Shown here: positions 51,583 to 63,010 of the stretch, piece by piece
Numbering within the stretch: position 1 is the stretch's first letter
How the letters are laid out: the number at the start of each line of letters is the position of its first letter
From: Membranipora membranacea
Taxonomy: Eukaryota > Bryozoa > Gymnolaemata > Cheilostomatida > Membraniporidae
DNA length: 64,000 nt
NCBI GenBank assembly: GCA_914767715.1
Contig: OU612072.1
Span: 17,238,001-17,302,000 of the forward strand
Direction: 5' to 3'
The notes under the pieces: generated by a model
Databases searched by the model: none
What the model was told of the DNA's origin: nothing
The model's input: the letters and a program-made list of their open reading frames with translations, nothing else
Program-made: the position numbers and the translations under genes

Positions 51583-51686
51583 AATAGGCAACAGGTCTAA
51601 TTATCAGCAAACTCTTTTGGTATATCTTTTATATTTATGTCAAGGTTGGATTTAGATTTAGATTTACTGTCAGGTGTTTAGTTTCG

Positions 51687-51765
51687 TTGTGGGTTGGAGT
51701 CCCACAGGAGGAGCTTTCGAGGTTGATAGTTCCGGCCACCAGCACCCTCGGGTGTATACCTCTCA
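51687..51765 (+). mobile_element. SINE 3' fragment (GGTGTATACCTCTC-tailed family)
   Basis: B-box-like GGGTTGGAGTCCC, core GGAGCTTTCGAGGTTGA and tail CACCCTCGGGTGTATACCTC, in the same order as the fuller copy at 54908-55053; the A-box part is missing. Confidence 0.65.
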
Positions 51766-53132
51766 AAATTCTTTTGGTATCTCTGTTAGATTTATGTCGA
51801 GGTTTAATGTACCATTTCTGACTAAATACATGCTTATAAATTGGTGATGATTTTGGTGTGACTTATAGTTGTGCCCTGAATGGGAATCTATACTTCCAAT
51901 GTTCAAGTTCCAATGAAAGTAGGGCACTGACTTCATACTTCACACATATTTGTGGTTTCACCGTATTTTTGGATGCTTTTGTTCGCAGGGACAACTGAGG
52001 ACTACATTAGAAGGGTGGCAGGGTGTAAGTTACAAGGAAATTTGGTGGCAGTTCTAATAGCAGTTTTGTGAGGTGAGACTGTGTTCATGTCAAGTAAGAG
52101 CGCTTGCTAGCAAAACATCGAACTTGACATTCAGATGCTGTTGCGTTCAAAATCTGGCAATGTATTGTGTCTTAGCCAAGTCTCCATGATAAATGTACGT
52201 AAAGATTTCCTTTTCTCACAAGCACCAGTGTTGCCTCACAATTTTTAGATCTTTTGAATAAGTCTACGCGAAGTGAAGTATGTTATTTTCGAGCAAGCAA
52301 AAATATCAAAGAATAAAATGGTGTCAAAGCATGTGATAGGATGCCGAAGTCAAGACTAGTACACTTTGAATATCGAACCAAAATTTGGCATGCGAGGGGG
52401 GGGGAAATCAGTAACGCCATTTCAATTTATTTCATTTCTGGAATCCATAATCGCCATTAGCGGTAATATCAAAGCCTACTGGGACTGTAGTTCTACATAG
52501 ATCTATTTACTCTGAAATATGGAGCTTAAACAGGGAAGTGATTAAAATATGATAAGTTGGCAACAACACACTCAATTTTTTGCAGTACTCCTGCGTGGTT
52601 AATGAAGACGGGTATGTGGTTGACCCTAATTTGAGATTAGTTTCAGTATCATACCATGGAATTAACCCAATATAAAGACAATCAATCAATCAAAAGCCAA
52701 CAGTGGGCTTCTTTTTGAATTGATGTGGCAAAAAAATCCCTAAGAAGTCTTAATCTTTCAATGGGGGTTTACAGCTTGAAGAAATGTTAAAACAATTGTT
52801 CCACCGGCAAAATAAATGATATATTTTCTTTAGTTGAAGAGATAAAGCATATACGTATACCATGTATTTTTAAAATATAACACATCATTCAAATCAGGAG
52901 CTCCCAAATCTAATAATTACCTTCCCTTGTTAGAATATATCTTAGAATCCGAAGAAAAATTTGAGATAAAGCTGAATCAACAAATCATAAAGTACATTAG
53001 GTTGAGTATAATACTCACTAGACAACACACCAAGTGTAACCAATGATATAGTCAAAGTTCTCAGATGGTTTATATAGTCAAATTTACAACCATCTGAAGA
53101 ATTGAAAGCATGACTTTAATTTAACTTTAAAT

Positions 53133-56100
53133 TTAAAGTCTTTGCCTTCTTTCACGTTTACGGCGTACTTTTGCTGTTGCCTTGCGCCTTGAACGCGTCT
53201 GTTGTACCCTGGGACTGTTTTTCCTCCAAGCGTTCAGATTTATAGATTGTAGAGTGTTGCAGTCTACTTCAGGATTGCTGAAACAGGAAAAGTTATCTGT
53301 GTATGTGATGAAGTAATACATGTTTAAGATCAGCTTAGTGAGGTCAATGGAGTAGGTAGTGTTTGTTATTGTATTTCTAGCGCTTGAGACAAGATGCGTA
53401 GGATTATAGGCAAGAATTAGATGAAGTTTGATCCAAATTGCAAGCAGTCCAGTCATTCCTATTCTACTTGTGAGCCGCCGGCAAAGGCCTTTTGCTGGCG
53501 GCTCAAATTCTAAATGCAGGCTAATTGGATCACGCTTGATCTAGGCAAGTATAATGTGGAGAGTGCATTTCTAATAATTATGGACAATTTAGTAGTTGGT
53601 ACATCTTTATACGACACGCCCCCTCTGATAAATGCTATCCACCCCCGTCGGCCCACTCTTTGATTGACATGATTATATTTTCTCAGCTCTCAAAGTAAAC
53701 AGTTTAATTCACTTTTCTCAGGTATTAATGATTCCGTTTTTTTAAGGAAGTACAGTAATCATAAATCAAGCATTATCTGCAGCCGAAATCTCTCAAATCT
53801 CGATTTATAGCCCATAAATCATCAGCTATTGGCTGGTTTTTCTTCCTTCAAATCCTGCCAAAAATTGTGATTTATTTATCCTTGGTACTAATCTTGTTTA
53901 GGATAATTTCAATTCTTGGTGCTGTGTCTTAAAACTTGTTTGATGATTTTTTTACAGTGTGTTTGAATACTGACCTAGCGCTCCGAAGCCAAAGCAATTT
54001 CTTTTGTACTTTAACCCCTGGAATATTCTCACAGAAGAGAAGAGCAAAGCTTGCCTTTCTTATCTCGTACAGTTGTCCTGAAAGAAAGGAAAATATATAA
54101 GATAAGTGATTGCGGATTATGTTTGACATACTCTCATGGTTGGTTGGCATGCAGTAGGAGAGATATACACCCATGGGTACAAGGGGCTGGAATAATAAAC
54201 ATTTCAAGGCTCGCCTAATGGGACTCAAACCAACAATCGCCTTGCAGTCAATAGCAAGCACGCTATAACCAACTGCGTCCTGGTGGCACGGAGAATGAAA
54301 TAAATGTGCCCATACAGAATGATGGCTTCCGTTTCTATTTGTTGCTGAGATACTGTTCATCAACCTTATCAGGCAACTGACACAGTCAAATTATTTGTGT
54401 CTACTCCACTCTCTACGACGTCTAAACGTATTTCTCAAACAATTTATAACAAGCCCGAGATCTGTTGGTAATTAACATACCAACTGAAAATATCTGTCAA
54501 GTGTAAGTGTAAATGTAAGTGACAGGTGAGAAAAAAAAAGAAAAATAACTTATTAGTATATGGCCTAGACTAAACTAATAGTCTCTATCTTTCCGTACGC
54601 TTCGCTCGGCCCGTCGGGAGGGTAGCCTGTTGGTTCAGTCTAGTATATGGCCTATGTCATTATTCAGCGTGGGCCGAACTAAAAACAATCAGATATCACC
54701 ATTTTTTACTATAACTATAGATCATCTAAATGTCTTCCTCTATTAGTTATTTCTGTCCACATAGTAAATTACTGCCCTTGGATAATTCTAGCGTACAACG
54801 AAGCTGAGAATGACTAACATACTCCAAACAGAATCCAAACATACTAAAGTACAAACTAAAGTATGGTTCTCTTTTATTGTCAGCAGACAGATGAGGAGGT
54901 GGTGAGGATACTGAGATGGCGCAATCGGTTAGCGCGTTTGCTATTCACTGCCAGGCGATAGGTGCCCCAGGAGATGTGGGTTTGAGTCCCACTGGGGGAG
55001 CTTTCAAGGTTGAATGTTCCAACTCCCAGCATCCTCGGGTGTATACCTCTTCATTACCTGACACAAGGTGACCGCATACTTCGCCTCAGCAGCCATTATC
55101 ATCCTAATGATACGTTGTCCATAGAGTGACAAAGAATCAGATGGAGTGGAAAAGGTAAGGAGGGAAAAGAAATCAAGGGGCAACAATATCATGTAGTATC
55201 AAACCGTATTCATTTAATCAGAAACTTTGAATCTTGAACATTGTCCTGCCTGCAATGTCTCCAATGTTTCAAAATATGTATCAATGTTCAATAGATCCTG
55301 TAAGGTCTGCTGCTCTAAGTTCAAACTTACTGTTATTGAATCCTAGTTTCATATCCCGAGATTCATGCCAGAATCTGTCGGCGTATTTGAGACGTTTGAA
55401 TTGCTCAGCTATGATGTGAGCGAAAGTCTCACCGACTACACTACCTGCAACAGGCTGCTCGGATAATCCTATAAAAGTAAAAATAAGTGCGCGACATCTA
55501 CAGTGGACCTTATTGACGATTGTTCTGTTAATTACGTTGCTCTATTTTCTTGTTGGTTTGATAGTCTGTCAGCCGCTAAGGGAAGCAGCTTGAAGAGCAG
55601 GGTAACATGATAAAAGATGTATGTATGTATGTACATATGGTCGCTACGCCTACTGTAGCTTGTACCAGTTACCATGTAAGATCATTGATCAATGGTGCAG
55701 TGTGTTAAACTATTCAAAATGGTTAAATTTAGCAGCATAACATGATTCCAACTCTATGATGCATCACCAATCTGGCATCCTCAAAAGGGTAATGGTCAAT
55801 CACAAAATAATATCATTGACCTGATCTCCCTGGGAATTCCGTAAAATTGCATTATGGGAGACAAACCTCCAACGAACAGCTCCACATCCTCAGGATCTGG
55901 GTATGTTTCTCTCATCGCGTTTACTACTTGTACACTGTGACCATCACTTGCCATCGCTTCATATGTGTCGTATACTGGTAACCGGAAATACCTCCTGTAT
56001 AAAGTGGATGTAATCTGATAGTCTGAGGTTGTGGATACAAAGAAGGAAAAGGATACATATTGGAACTGAGTAAAGCTTGTGTATACAAGGGTCAAAACTG

Positions 56101-59100
56101 TTACATATGAAAACTATCCCTGCCGAGTCACTCCTGAATTCGATAGACACTTTGGTAACAGCAGGGAGGGTGACAGACAGGTAGTTTGCAATAACCATGT
56201 CGTTACATCGTTGCCTGGATGTGCCTTGATAAGATTAGAATTACCATGCACAGCTACGGTAGGTGAGAAACACGATTGTGGTGAATTTGTTTCGACCTGG
56301 CAAACCTGTAAACCCTCAAACTCTGCCCAGGTAAGCGGTAGAGTCATTTCATTATCAACCACATCTCACCCAAATATGATTGGGCTGTGATTGATAAAGG
56401 AATGTCACTACCAGCTTCCTCTTCTGAGTTTGAGCCACAGACTTAAAGTGTCTAGGAAAGCAAAAAACAACCACTGTTCATATCAAAGCTTTGCCATTGC
56501 AATGAACAAAAAAGTTAATTTTTTCGCACAAGGACATTATTGTATGACGTAACCTAATTTTAAGTGCGAAAAACCAGGGTCTAGAAGGGTCTAGAGTATG
56601 TTATCTCCCCTGTTTCGGGTTAACACAAAAATATCTTTGACTACGCCACCTTTGTCCAATACTGTTTTTGAGCTGTCATAGGTAAGCTCGTGCTAGGCTT
56701 ACTGTTACACTGTAAGCGGATCATCATATAAATGTGAATCCGTGACAGGGGAGATAACATACTGTAAACCCTTCTAGACCTTGGATTTTCGCACTTTAAA
56801 TTAGGTTACATCATTCAATAATGTACTTAAGCGAAAAATTTTAGTTTCTTGTTCATTGCAATGGCAAAGCTTTGATACGAACAGTGGTTGTTTTTTGCTT
56901 GGACACTTTAATAATAAACAAGATGCTGCTGATTGTAAAGCAATTTTCAAACTCAAAATCCGATCAAAATGGATGGAGTTATGAACAAAAAACCTTGATT
57001 ATGGACAGTAAATCGATGACAGCATTATTGCTTCTACACCTTCCAATGTCTTTACGTTCCCACAATTAAGTGCCTCACTTCAGCTGTATGTGGTGTCCTG
57101 TCTAGGTTTATTATTAAGTCTATGGTTTGAGCACAATTTAAAATTTTAATATAAGGTCTATGGAGTAATATCATGCTGAACAAGGGTGAGACAACTAACA
57201 ATCATAATTACTAAGCTGGACACTTCAGCCTTACCTGACATTGTTGTAGCTGCTCAAACCATGATCTCTTCCTCTTTGTACATTGAGAGCTATCAAATCT
57301 AATTCTTGATTGAATAAGTTATTGCGGAGCTGAAAATGTATAAGCGTACCATTGGCAGTGTTATTTATTATCACATTATCAAGGTATAAACAGTAGTTAA
57401 GAAAAAGCAAGGAAATGTGTGTTTCTACTGTTTCCAGGCTATAGAGTTACATCATGTGACCATGTGAGATAACTAGAATTGCTGACACCATATTATTATG
57501 ATGAGAGTTGCTATACTAAATACAGTGATTAGACACCTGATTTTTTTTAATCAAATCGGACACAATAGTGGTTGCGTTCTGGTGCATGTTCCAATAACTA
57601 TAAAACACCCTCTCATAAAGCTAAAATTGACCGATACCGCCCAACTAAATGCAGAACTATTTCGAATATTACTTGAGACTACTTGCCTTCATTTCAATAC
57701 TTTTAACCTAACTAATAGGATGGGGTTTTAAGGTATGGCAATAAACAAACTTCAAACCTAAAATACTTAAAAAGCTATGCGTTATGCTAATGAATTTCAC
57801 CGAATTTAATAAAGAAAAGTCGGCACAAAGAATGCTCTTAGATAAAAAAAACTGAAATTTATTATCTTTGCAGTGATAATCTCAGTTGGCTCTTCCAACA
57901 CTACCTTGCAACCTGAGACAATGAGAATCAAGGGAAGTAAAACAGAGACAATAAATTAAATACAATGACAGTTTTAGTTTGCCTGTTTTTTTCCTGGAAA
58001 GGGCAAAAAACGGAGATTAGAAAATGACTTTCTTAGAAACTCAAAACTTTCCGCCAAATTCTTTCATGACAAGTATTTTTAATTAAATTATACTTTCGTA
58101 AACAGAGGAAATTAATATTTATAAATAGTCACAAATAGTACAAAGGAATCAGGTGTTTTTTGTTAATGACGGGCCCAAACCATACCTCAAATGTCTAATT
58201 AAACCTGACATCAGTTCATAGTAGCGTTTTTATGTTTGTGAAAATTCCTGAGGTAAAAAATATGGCCAGTCACATGCCCTATCTTTAAAAGATATTCCCT
58301 AACTTCACTAGACGATGCTCTTAAGTTGGAGCATTGTATACATATGTATATATCTAATATATCTCTCTAATAGAGCTTTTAAGAGGGGACAACTTATGTG
58401 GTTGAGAAAAATTGAGAAGTATTAACTGTATCCAGAGGCCATTCAAGCGGGTGCCCTAGTGCTCATAATCAGACTGAGACCTTCGATATGATACCAGATA
58501 TGGGATGCGCTGCTACTGCAATAGCTTTTAAGGTACAAGTATATAGGTTCCCTTCCTAAAGTTAAATGTTATGAGACTTACACCCTCAGAGATGAATCTG
58601 TCAAAAGCTTCAACATGATCTTTCAACATTCCTTTCAGCAGTGCATTGCTGCCTAAAATTAGAGAGGGCAACAGTTGTTTGCAAAACTAAATCTTGTTGT
58701 GCGAAACAAAATGGGCATATAGCTACAATCAAAGTATTGCTGCCAAAGGATGATCAGGGCCAGTTTTTGGCACTTTGACTACTTTTCCCCTCACCGACCT
58801 GGACATGTCCCTACAGCTCATATGACTCACACAAGCCAGATCCGTACAAAAAGACCAGATGACCCGATTCCACACATATGCCTACCGCCATGCTTAAACT
58901 AGATCTCTTAATACTTGACTTGCTACTGAGAGGGGACAATACACAAATTCTCTAAATATAATTGTACAGTAGGAATACGGCTGGTTTAGGATATTACCTT
59001 GATTGCTCATCATCTGAAAGCTCTTAAACATATCACCTATATCCGAGTTACCGTCGTCTGGTAAGGAGAAGGTCTGTCGTACAAGTGAGTGACCAAATCT

Positions 59101-62100
59101 AAAAGCTGCTGTCGAGAACTCGGTTCTATAATATACAGAAAACATATCAATTATAAACAGGAAATCTGAGCACAATTGGTAATTTTGTACGTGCTGCCAA
59201 GGCCCAAATGTGCCTCTAAAGTTTGAAAGGTCATATGGCACATGGGGGGATTTGGAATTGGGGTAAACTTAAATGGCTTTATTCAATCATATTTGTTACG
59301 AAATTGTTGCGCTGTTCTCATGTTAAATGTATATAACTTCATTTGTATTGCATGTGCCAATTTACCTGCATGAAGGGTGTGAGCCGCCGACTAAATATAT
59401 AAAAGTTCTTGATCCATTTGACGGCGGCTCACCAGTAGAAAGGGAAAGACCGGGCTGCTGGCAAATCGTATCAAACTTGTTTCTAGTAGACCCCTACAGA
59501 TATTTAAGTTAATGCTTTTTACAGGAATGATCATCTTGTATGATAACTAAATCTCACATGATAGAGGCATCATAAGAGGGTGTGTAACGCGTAAGCCGTG
59601 CTCTGTCGAATAAATTAAGCCTGTACTGAGTCATCAACTTGGGACCGAGGATTGTGGGTAACCACTCCGAGTATGTTATCCTCTGTAGTATTGCACCAAC
59701 TATCTTACGAGTCGTCTGAAAGCAGATGTATGGCAATTTTAAAATCCACCTGGTAAATAACAGCGGTGGGTATATGCCTGTACATAACTCCAATTTTTTT
59801 CAGAATTTAGTATATCAATATTGATAAAGCAGATCAATATTACATTAAGATGTCTGCAGATGGGTAGAACACAGTTTTTCGACTAATTTAGTATATGTGA
59901 TAAATAAAATATGATACACATTTCAATTATGATGTTTCAAAATTTGTTTTTGATGTCGATGTCGATCATCTTTTTAATTCTAATATGCTACCATGCTGTG
60001 TTCAGAGGGATTGTAGTGCTGGCTGCAATTCCAGGATTGAACAGCCATTTTCTTCAGCTGAACAAGATAGGAAAACTCGGACAGTCTCTTTTGAGCAAAA
60101 TAATTGGCATGCAATCATAGAGACAACAATAGAGCGGATCCGAAATCATAAACTGTGTACCTGATATGTTAACTCATCATCCCAGTGAGGGTTTATTCGT
60201 GAGAGAGCTGTGGCTATCCTGTTATGTTCCTGTAATAGCAGTGTGTGCATACTTGTCAATCCAGCTACAAGAATATAACAACAAATGAATCATCAAACTT
60301 CATTGTTGATGGAATACTTAGAAATGAGTATTAAGGTCATGCCTCGCCTAGGATACTAACTTGACAACTACTGGTCCGATTTCCTTGATTATTCATTCTA
60401 ATTGTACGCAATATGTTTTGCAAATATGACTAGAGTGGTTCTAAATGTGAAGACTGACAGCATCTTCTCTAAACTAGGAGCCTAAACTAGCTTTTGTTGT
60501 TGCCCAAGAAAGACACTTTTGTTACATTGCTGTCCATTTAGTTAGTGGTTTTGGTATGACATATTCTGTAGGCTTTTATTTGAGGATCCTTGAATCCCCC
60601 ATTAGAAACTCATGATCAAAATCAATGTTTGGAGGGAAGTTGTCTTCACTCTCTGAGGTGTGATGACAACTCTTAACATCTCAGTATGTATATAAATGTT
60701 AATCATCAGGGAGTTTGACATGCCTACATGGCTACATAGTACATGACACTTTTTTTGGCAGAGCTGTGTTGAATGAAAAGGTTCTCCAACAAGAATAAGC
60801 TTGAAAGGGCATGATAGCAACTTTCCCACAATGCAACTCATCCCTGTTAACTCCGGAAAGATGAATAACTTTTTAAAATGTTGCATAGGATTAAATTCAT
60901 CGACAAGCCAGATAAATACTTGCCCTTTAGTATATTCTACTACATATCTTGTCACCTGATTAAGCTTATCTTTTTTTTCAAGTCTATGGCCTGAGGGTTC
61001 ATATTACAGACACACTTAATATGTTGAATGATAATAAAGGATGTTGTATTCTAGGGCAAATCCTGATCTCCCAGACCGAACGGGGTTCCTAAGATGCACT
61101 GGCCTTCTGTAGTTGGTGCAAGTCCAGTGGTCGAGGCCTTTTATTTTCTTCTTCTTCTTCTTCTTCTTTGGCCTCGACCACTGGGACACTCGACCACTGG
61201 ACTTGCACTAACTACAAAAGGCCTGTGCTGAGATTTGAATAAGAAGGAGAGGTATACACCCAAGGGTGCTGGGGGCTGGACTTTTGAAAGCTCCAGCTGA
61301 AAGCTGAAAGCTGAGTTTGAATAGTAACGCCTTACCTTGCTCACTGTTTCTCACATCGCCGGCAGCGAATCTACATGACACCGTGCTGACTGTACAGTCT
61401 GCTGGGTTATCGTCTCTTACAGGTAATCCCTCACTACCGTCCTGCTTCAACTGTAACATATAACAAATAAGTCGTATATATACATGTATATCTTTTTTTT
61501 CTTATTTGCATTCACTGTCATTCGAAAATGTTCTCCCTGATGTGCAAACAAAAACGAAAAATAACAAACAAAATATAATCAAGGGAATGAAATTTTTAAC
61601 TCAATCCAATGCAAACAAATGGTTTGACAATGCCAATTTGAATGTATGTACGGTATAATAGTATCAGATGAACATACCATGATAACGCAATCACATCAAT
61701 TGTAACACAAACAGGATTTGACCCAATCTGACTTGTGATTGAAATTCAGTGTAGAATTTATTTATGGCAGAATATTCCATATTAACAAATTAAGACTAAT
61801 TAGCACTACATAAGAGATACTTAAGACAAGGCTATTGTTTTCATGGGGTATTAAAGGTACTTGTCCTTGCTAAATGTGACCGATTTCTTAAGGATGAAAG
61901 AATATTAGTTATACCCAAAGTGTGAGATAATTCTTCTGACCCTTCTGGCAAGGTATATGAATAAGTGGAACCCTGTGTGCGAGCGGTCGGAGGACCCTGA
62001 ACACATGGTGAAAATCAACAGTAGAGATGGCTGATACAACCCCCCCCCCTTGCCGCTGCAGTCTTGCTTTACAATTGACAGCAGTTGGGGATTAAGGGAT

Positions 62101-63010
62101 TAGTCAGTTTAGTGACCTTTGAAGCAACACCTTAGTCAGTTTTATCACTATGCCAACCATAAATCAGGTACACTTTTCAGCGGCAAGAGTTACACTCCGT
62201 TAGGTGCAAGTACTGGTACCCATAGTACTCATGTTGCACCCTATACCCATGCCCGCTGGAAACCATGCTGCTCTTTGTAAAGAATAGATTAACCAATTAG
62301 CACTACCCCTGACCAGTCATGGCAGGTGCTCAGATGGAAGCAACATTCAATGGATGACTCACTAACCTCAAACCTGAGTTTTCCGTTAACAAAGCTTCTC
62401 AGCTCCTTAGATTTTAGTAGAGTATTACCGTATATCTGAGATCCGTCTATCCAAGATGTCAGATCATTTAGCTGATATCTTTCCACTGTGAGGAAAAACC
62501 AGAGAATGTAAACGATTCTCATGCTAATAAGACAAGAATACTTGTTCAGAGCCTGATCAGGTTTGCCAGCATTCAGACTCTCCGGGGGGGCCGACTCCAA
62601 ACTAAGTCAAATTTGTACGAACCGGATATATAGCCTTGATTACCTGTTGGATTGTTGATGTGAGTTTTTTTCAACTTGATCAAATAGAAGACCAAACCTC
62701 ACAAGCCATTCAAAGAAAAAAAATTTCACTACTATATTAGGAATAACCAGTTGGCTTGTTTTAATGTCTTTTTTCTACCATTTTACATGTTGAAATTTTA
62801 GAATACTCTGTAGATGATGATTATAGTTATGACCTACTGATTTTTCCAGGTAGGCCAGGTACTGGAGCTGAACGTAGGAATGGTATACAAGTCCGGGTGA
62901 ACACAGGATCGTTCTCTGTCATCAGAGGGAAGCATTCTCTGCTGCTGCTGCTGCTGCTGCTGCTGTTACCTGTATGAGTCTGGGTACCTACAGCATCACA
63001 GCACTGCTCT
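53133..63010 (-). CDS. Gene D: haem peroxidase with polybasic C-terminus, 5'-partial
   Basis: Exons seen: 62838-63010, 62367-62485, 61336-61450, 60161-60264, 59558-59715, 58998-59125, 58582-58652, 57235-57329, 55867-55994, 55331-55468, 53975-54077, 53133-53277; 1477 bases, in frame from phase 2 to the stop, 491 whole residues. They correspond to the sixth exon onward of gene C, including the extra split in the exon-8 region. The exons with signal peptide and distal His (DHD) lie beyond the window. Seen motifs: LTSWIDGS (Ca2+ loop), GDVRNSEQ (catalytic Arg and haem-ester Glu), [12 protein letters not shown] (proximal His), [10 protein letters not shown] (its Asn), ADRFWHE. Oddities: LLQEHNR replaces the usual REHNR; the first exon has eight AGC codons (Ser8) absent from the paralogues; the donor of that exon is GTAGGT and that of 60161-60264 is GTACAC, both weaker than usual. 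After the conserved Trp comes a 30-residue tail with 15 Arg/Lys. Intact as far as seen. Confidence 0.88.
53471..53505. repeat. Short palindromic element, TGAGCCGCC ends
   Basis: A 35-base near-perfect palindrome with TGAGCCGCC at one end and GGCGGCTCA at the other, in the last intron of gene D. The same ends occur at 59389-59432. Confidence 0.65.
54157..54284 (-). mobile_element. SINE in intron of gene D, minus orientation
   Basis: Minus strand: head GACGCAGTTGGTTATAGCG, B-box-like GTTTGAGTCCC, a degraded core (GAGCCTTGAAATG) and a tail resembling GGGTGTATATCTCTC. Same family as 54908-55053, from which it is separated by about 0.6 kb in the same intron. Confidence 0.7.
54908..55053 (+). mobile_element. 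SINE in intron of gene D, plus orientation (fullest copy)
   Basis: A-box region GATGGCGCAATCGGTTAGCG, B-box GTTTGAGTCCC at 54980-54990, core GGGGGAGCTTTCAAGGTTGA, tail CCTCGGGTGTATACCTCTTC. This is the best copy of the family in the window. The head resembles a tRNA, but the insertion between the boxes makes a working tRNA unlikely. Confidence 0.75.
56446..56908. mobile_element. 463-bp MITE with about 165-bp inverted repeats
   Basis: Ends AAGTGTCTAGGAAAGC and, inverted, AAGTGTCCAAGCAAAA, flanked on both sides by TA, as for Tc1/mariner-type insertions. The arms (about 56446-56612 and 56744-56908) share CATTGCAATGAACAA, TTCGCACTT and CAGGGGAGATAACATAC in inverted order. It lies in the gene D intron between the exons at 57235-57329 and 55867-55994. 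Confidence 0.8.
59389..59432. mobile_element. 44-bp miniature inverted-repeat element, GTGAGCCGCCG ends
   Basis: GTGAGCCGCCG and CGGCGGCTCAC enclose 22 AT-rich bases. It shares its ends with the palindrome at 53471-53505; both are in introns of gene D. Too small to encode anything. Confidence 0.55.
61101..61223. repeat. Inverted repeat around a TTC/CTT microsatellite
   Basis: Left arm 61101-61138 (AGTTGGTGCAAGTCCAGTGG, then TCGAGGCC) and right arm 61170-61223 are complementary, the right arm carrying a small internal duplication; about seven TTC units sit in the loop. It lies in the gene D intron between the two halves of the exon-8 region. A related sequence (TAAGTCCAGTCGTTG) is near 27167. 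Confidence 0.7.
61245..61300 (-). mobile_element. SINE 3' fragment (GGTGTATACCTCTC-tailed family)
   Basis: Minus strand: GGAGCTTTCAAAAG, then CCCAGCACCCTTGGGTGTATACCTCTCC. Only the core and tail are present, just downstream on the transcript of the exon at 61336-61450. Confidence 0.55.
62941..62964 (-). repeat. Coding AGC8 (poly-Ser) tract in gene D
   Basis: Eight tandem AGC codons (GCT on the plus strand) inside the exon at 62838-63010. It makes this exon 24 bases longer than the gene C counterpart (173 against 149), so frame is kept. It falls in a surface-type segment between two conserved Cys. Confidence 0.85.

Larger units (their letters stand above)
41816..53132. other. Intergenic region between gene C and gene D, no secure gene
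   Basis: No peroxidase exon was found in 11 kb. Contents: promoter-proximal minisatellite, a 40-bp palindrome at 45217-45256, an inverted duplication around 47.2-48.5 kb, a G12 run at 49193-49204, two minisatellites, a MITE and a SINE fragment. One possible isolated exon (48738-48957, minus) is listed with low confidence. Other short frames show no family features. Confidence 0.6.

Noticed and set aside
54908-55053. Possible tRNA gene (GGCGCAATCGGTTAGCGC).
   Set aside because: The box spacing is enlarged, no matching acceptor stem is visible, and the same 3' core recurs in other copies, so it is a SINE.
62838-63010. Gene D as a pseudogene because of the serine run, weak donors and QEHNR.
   Set aside because: All 12 exons keep frame and phase, and the haem-pocket residues within the window are intact.
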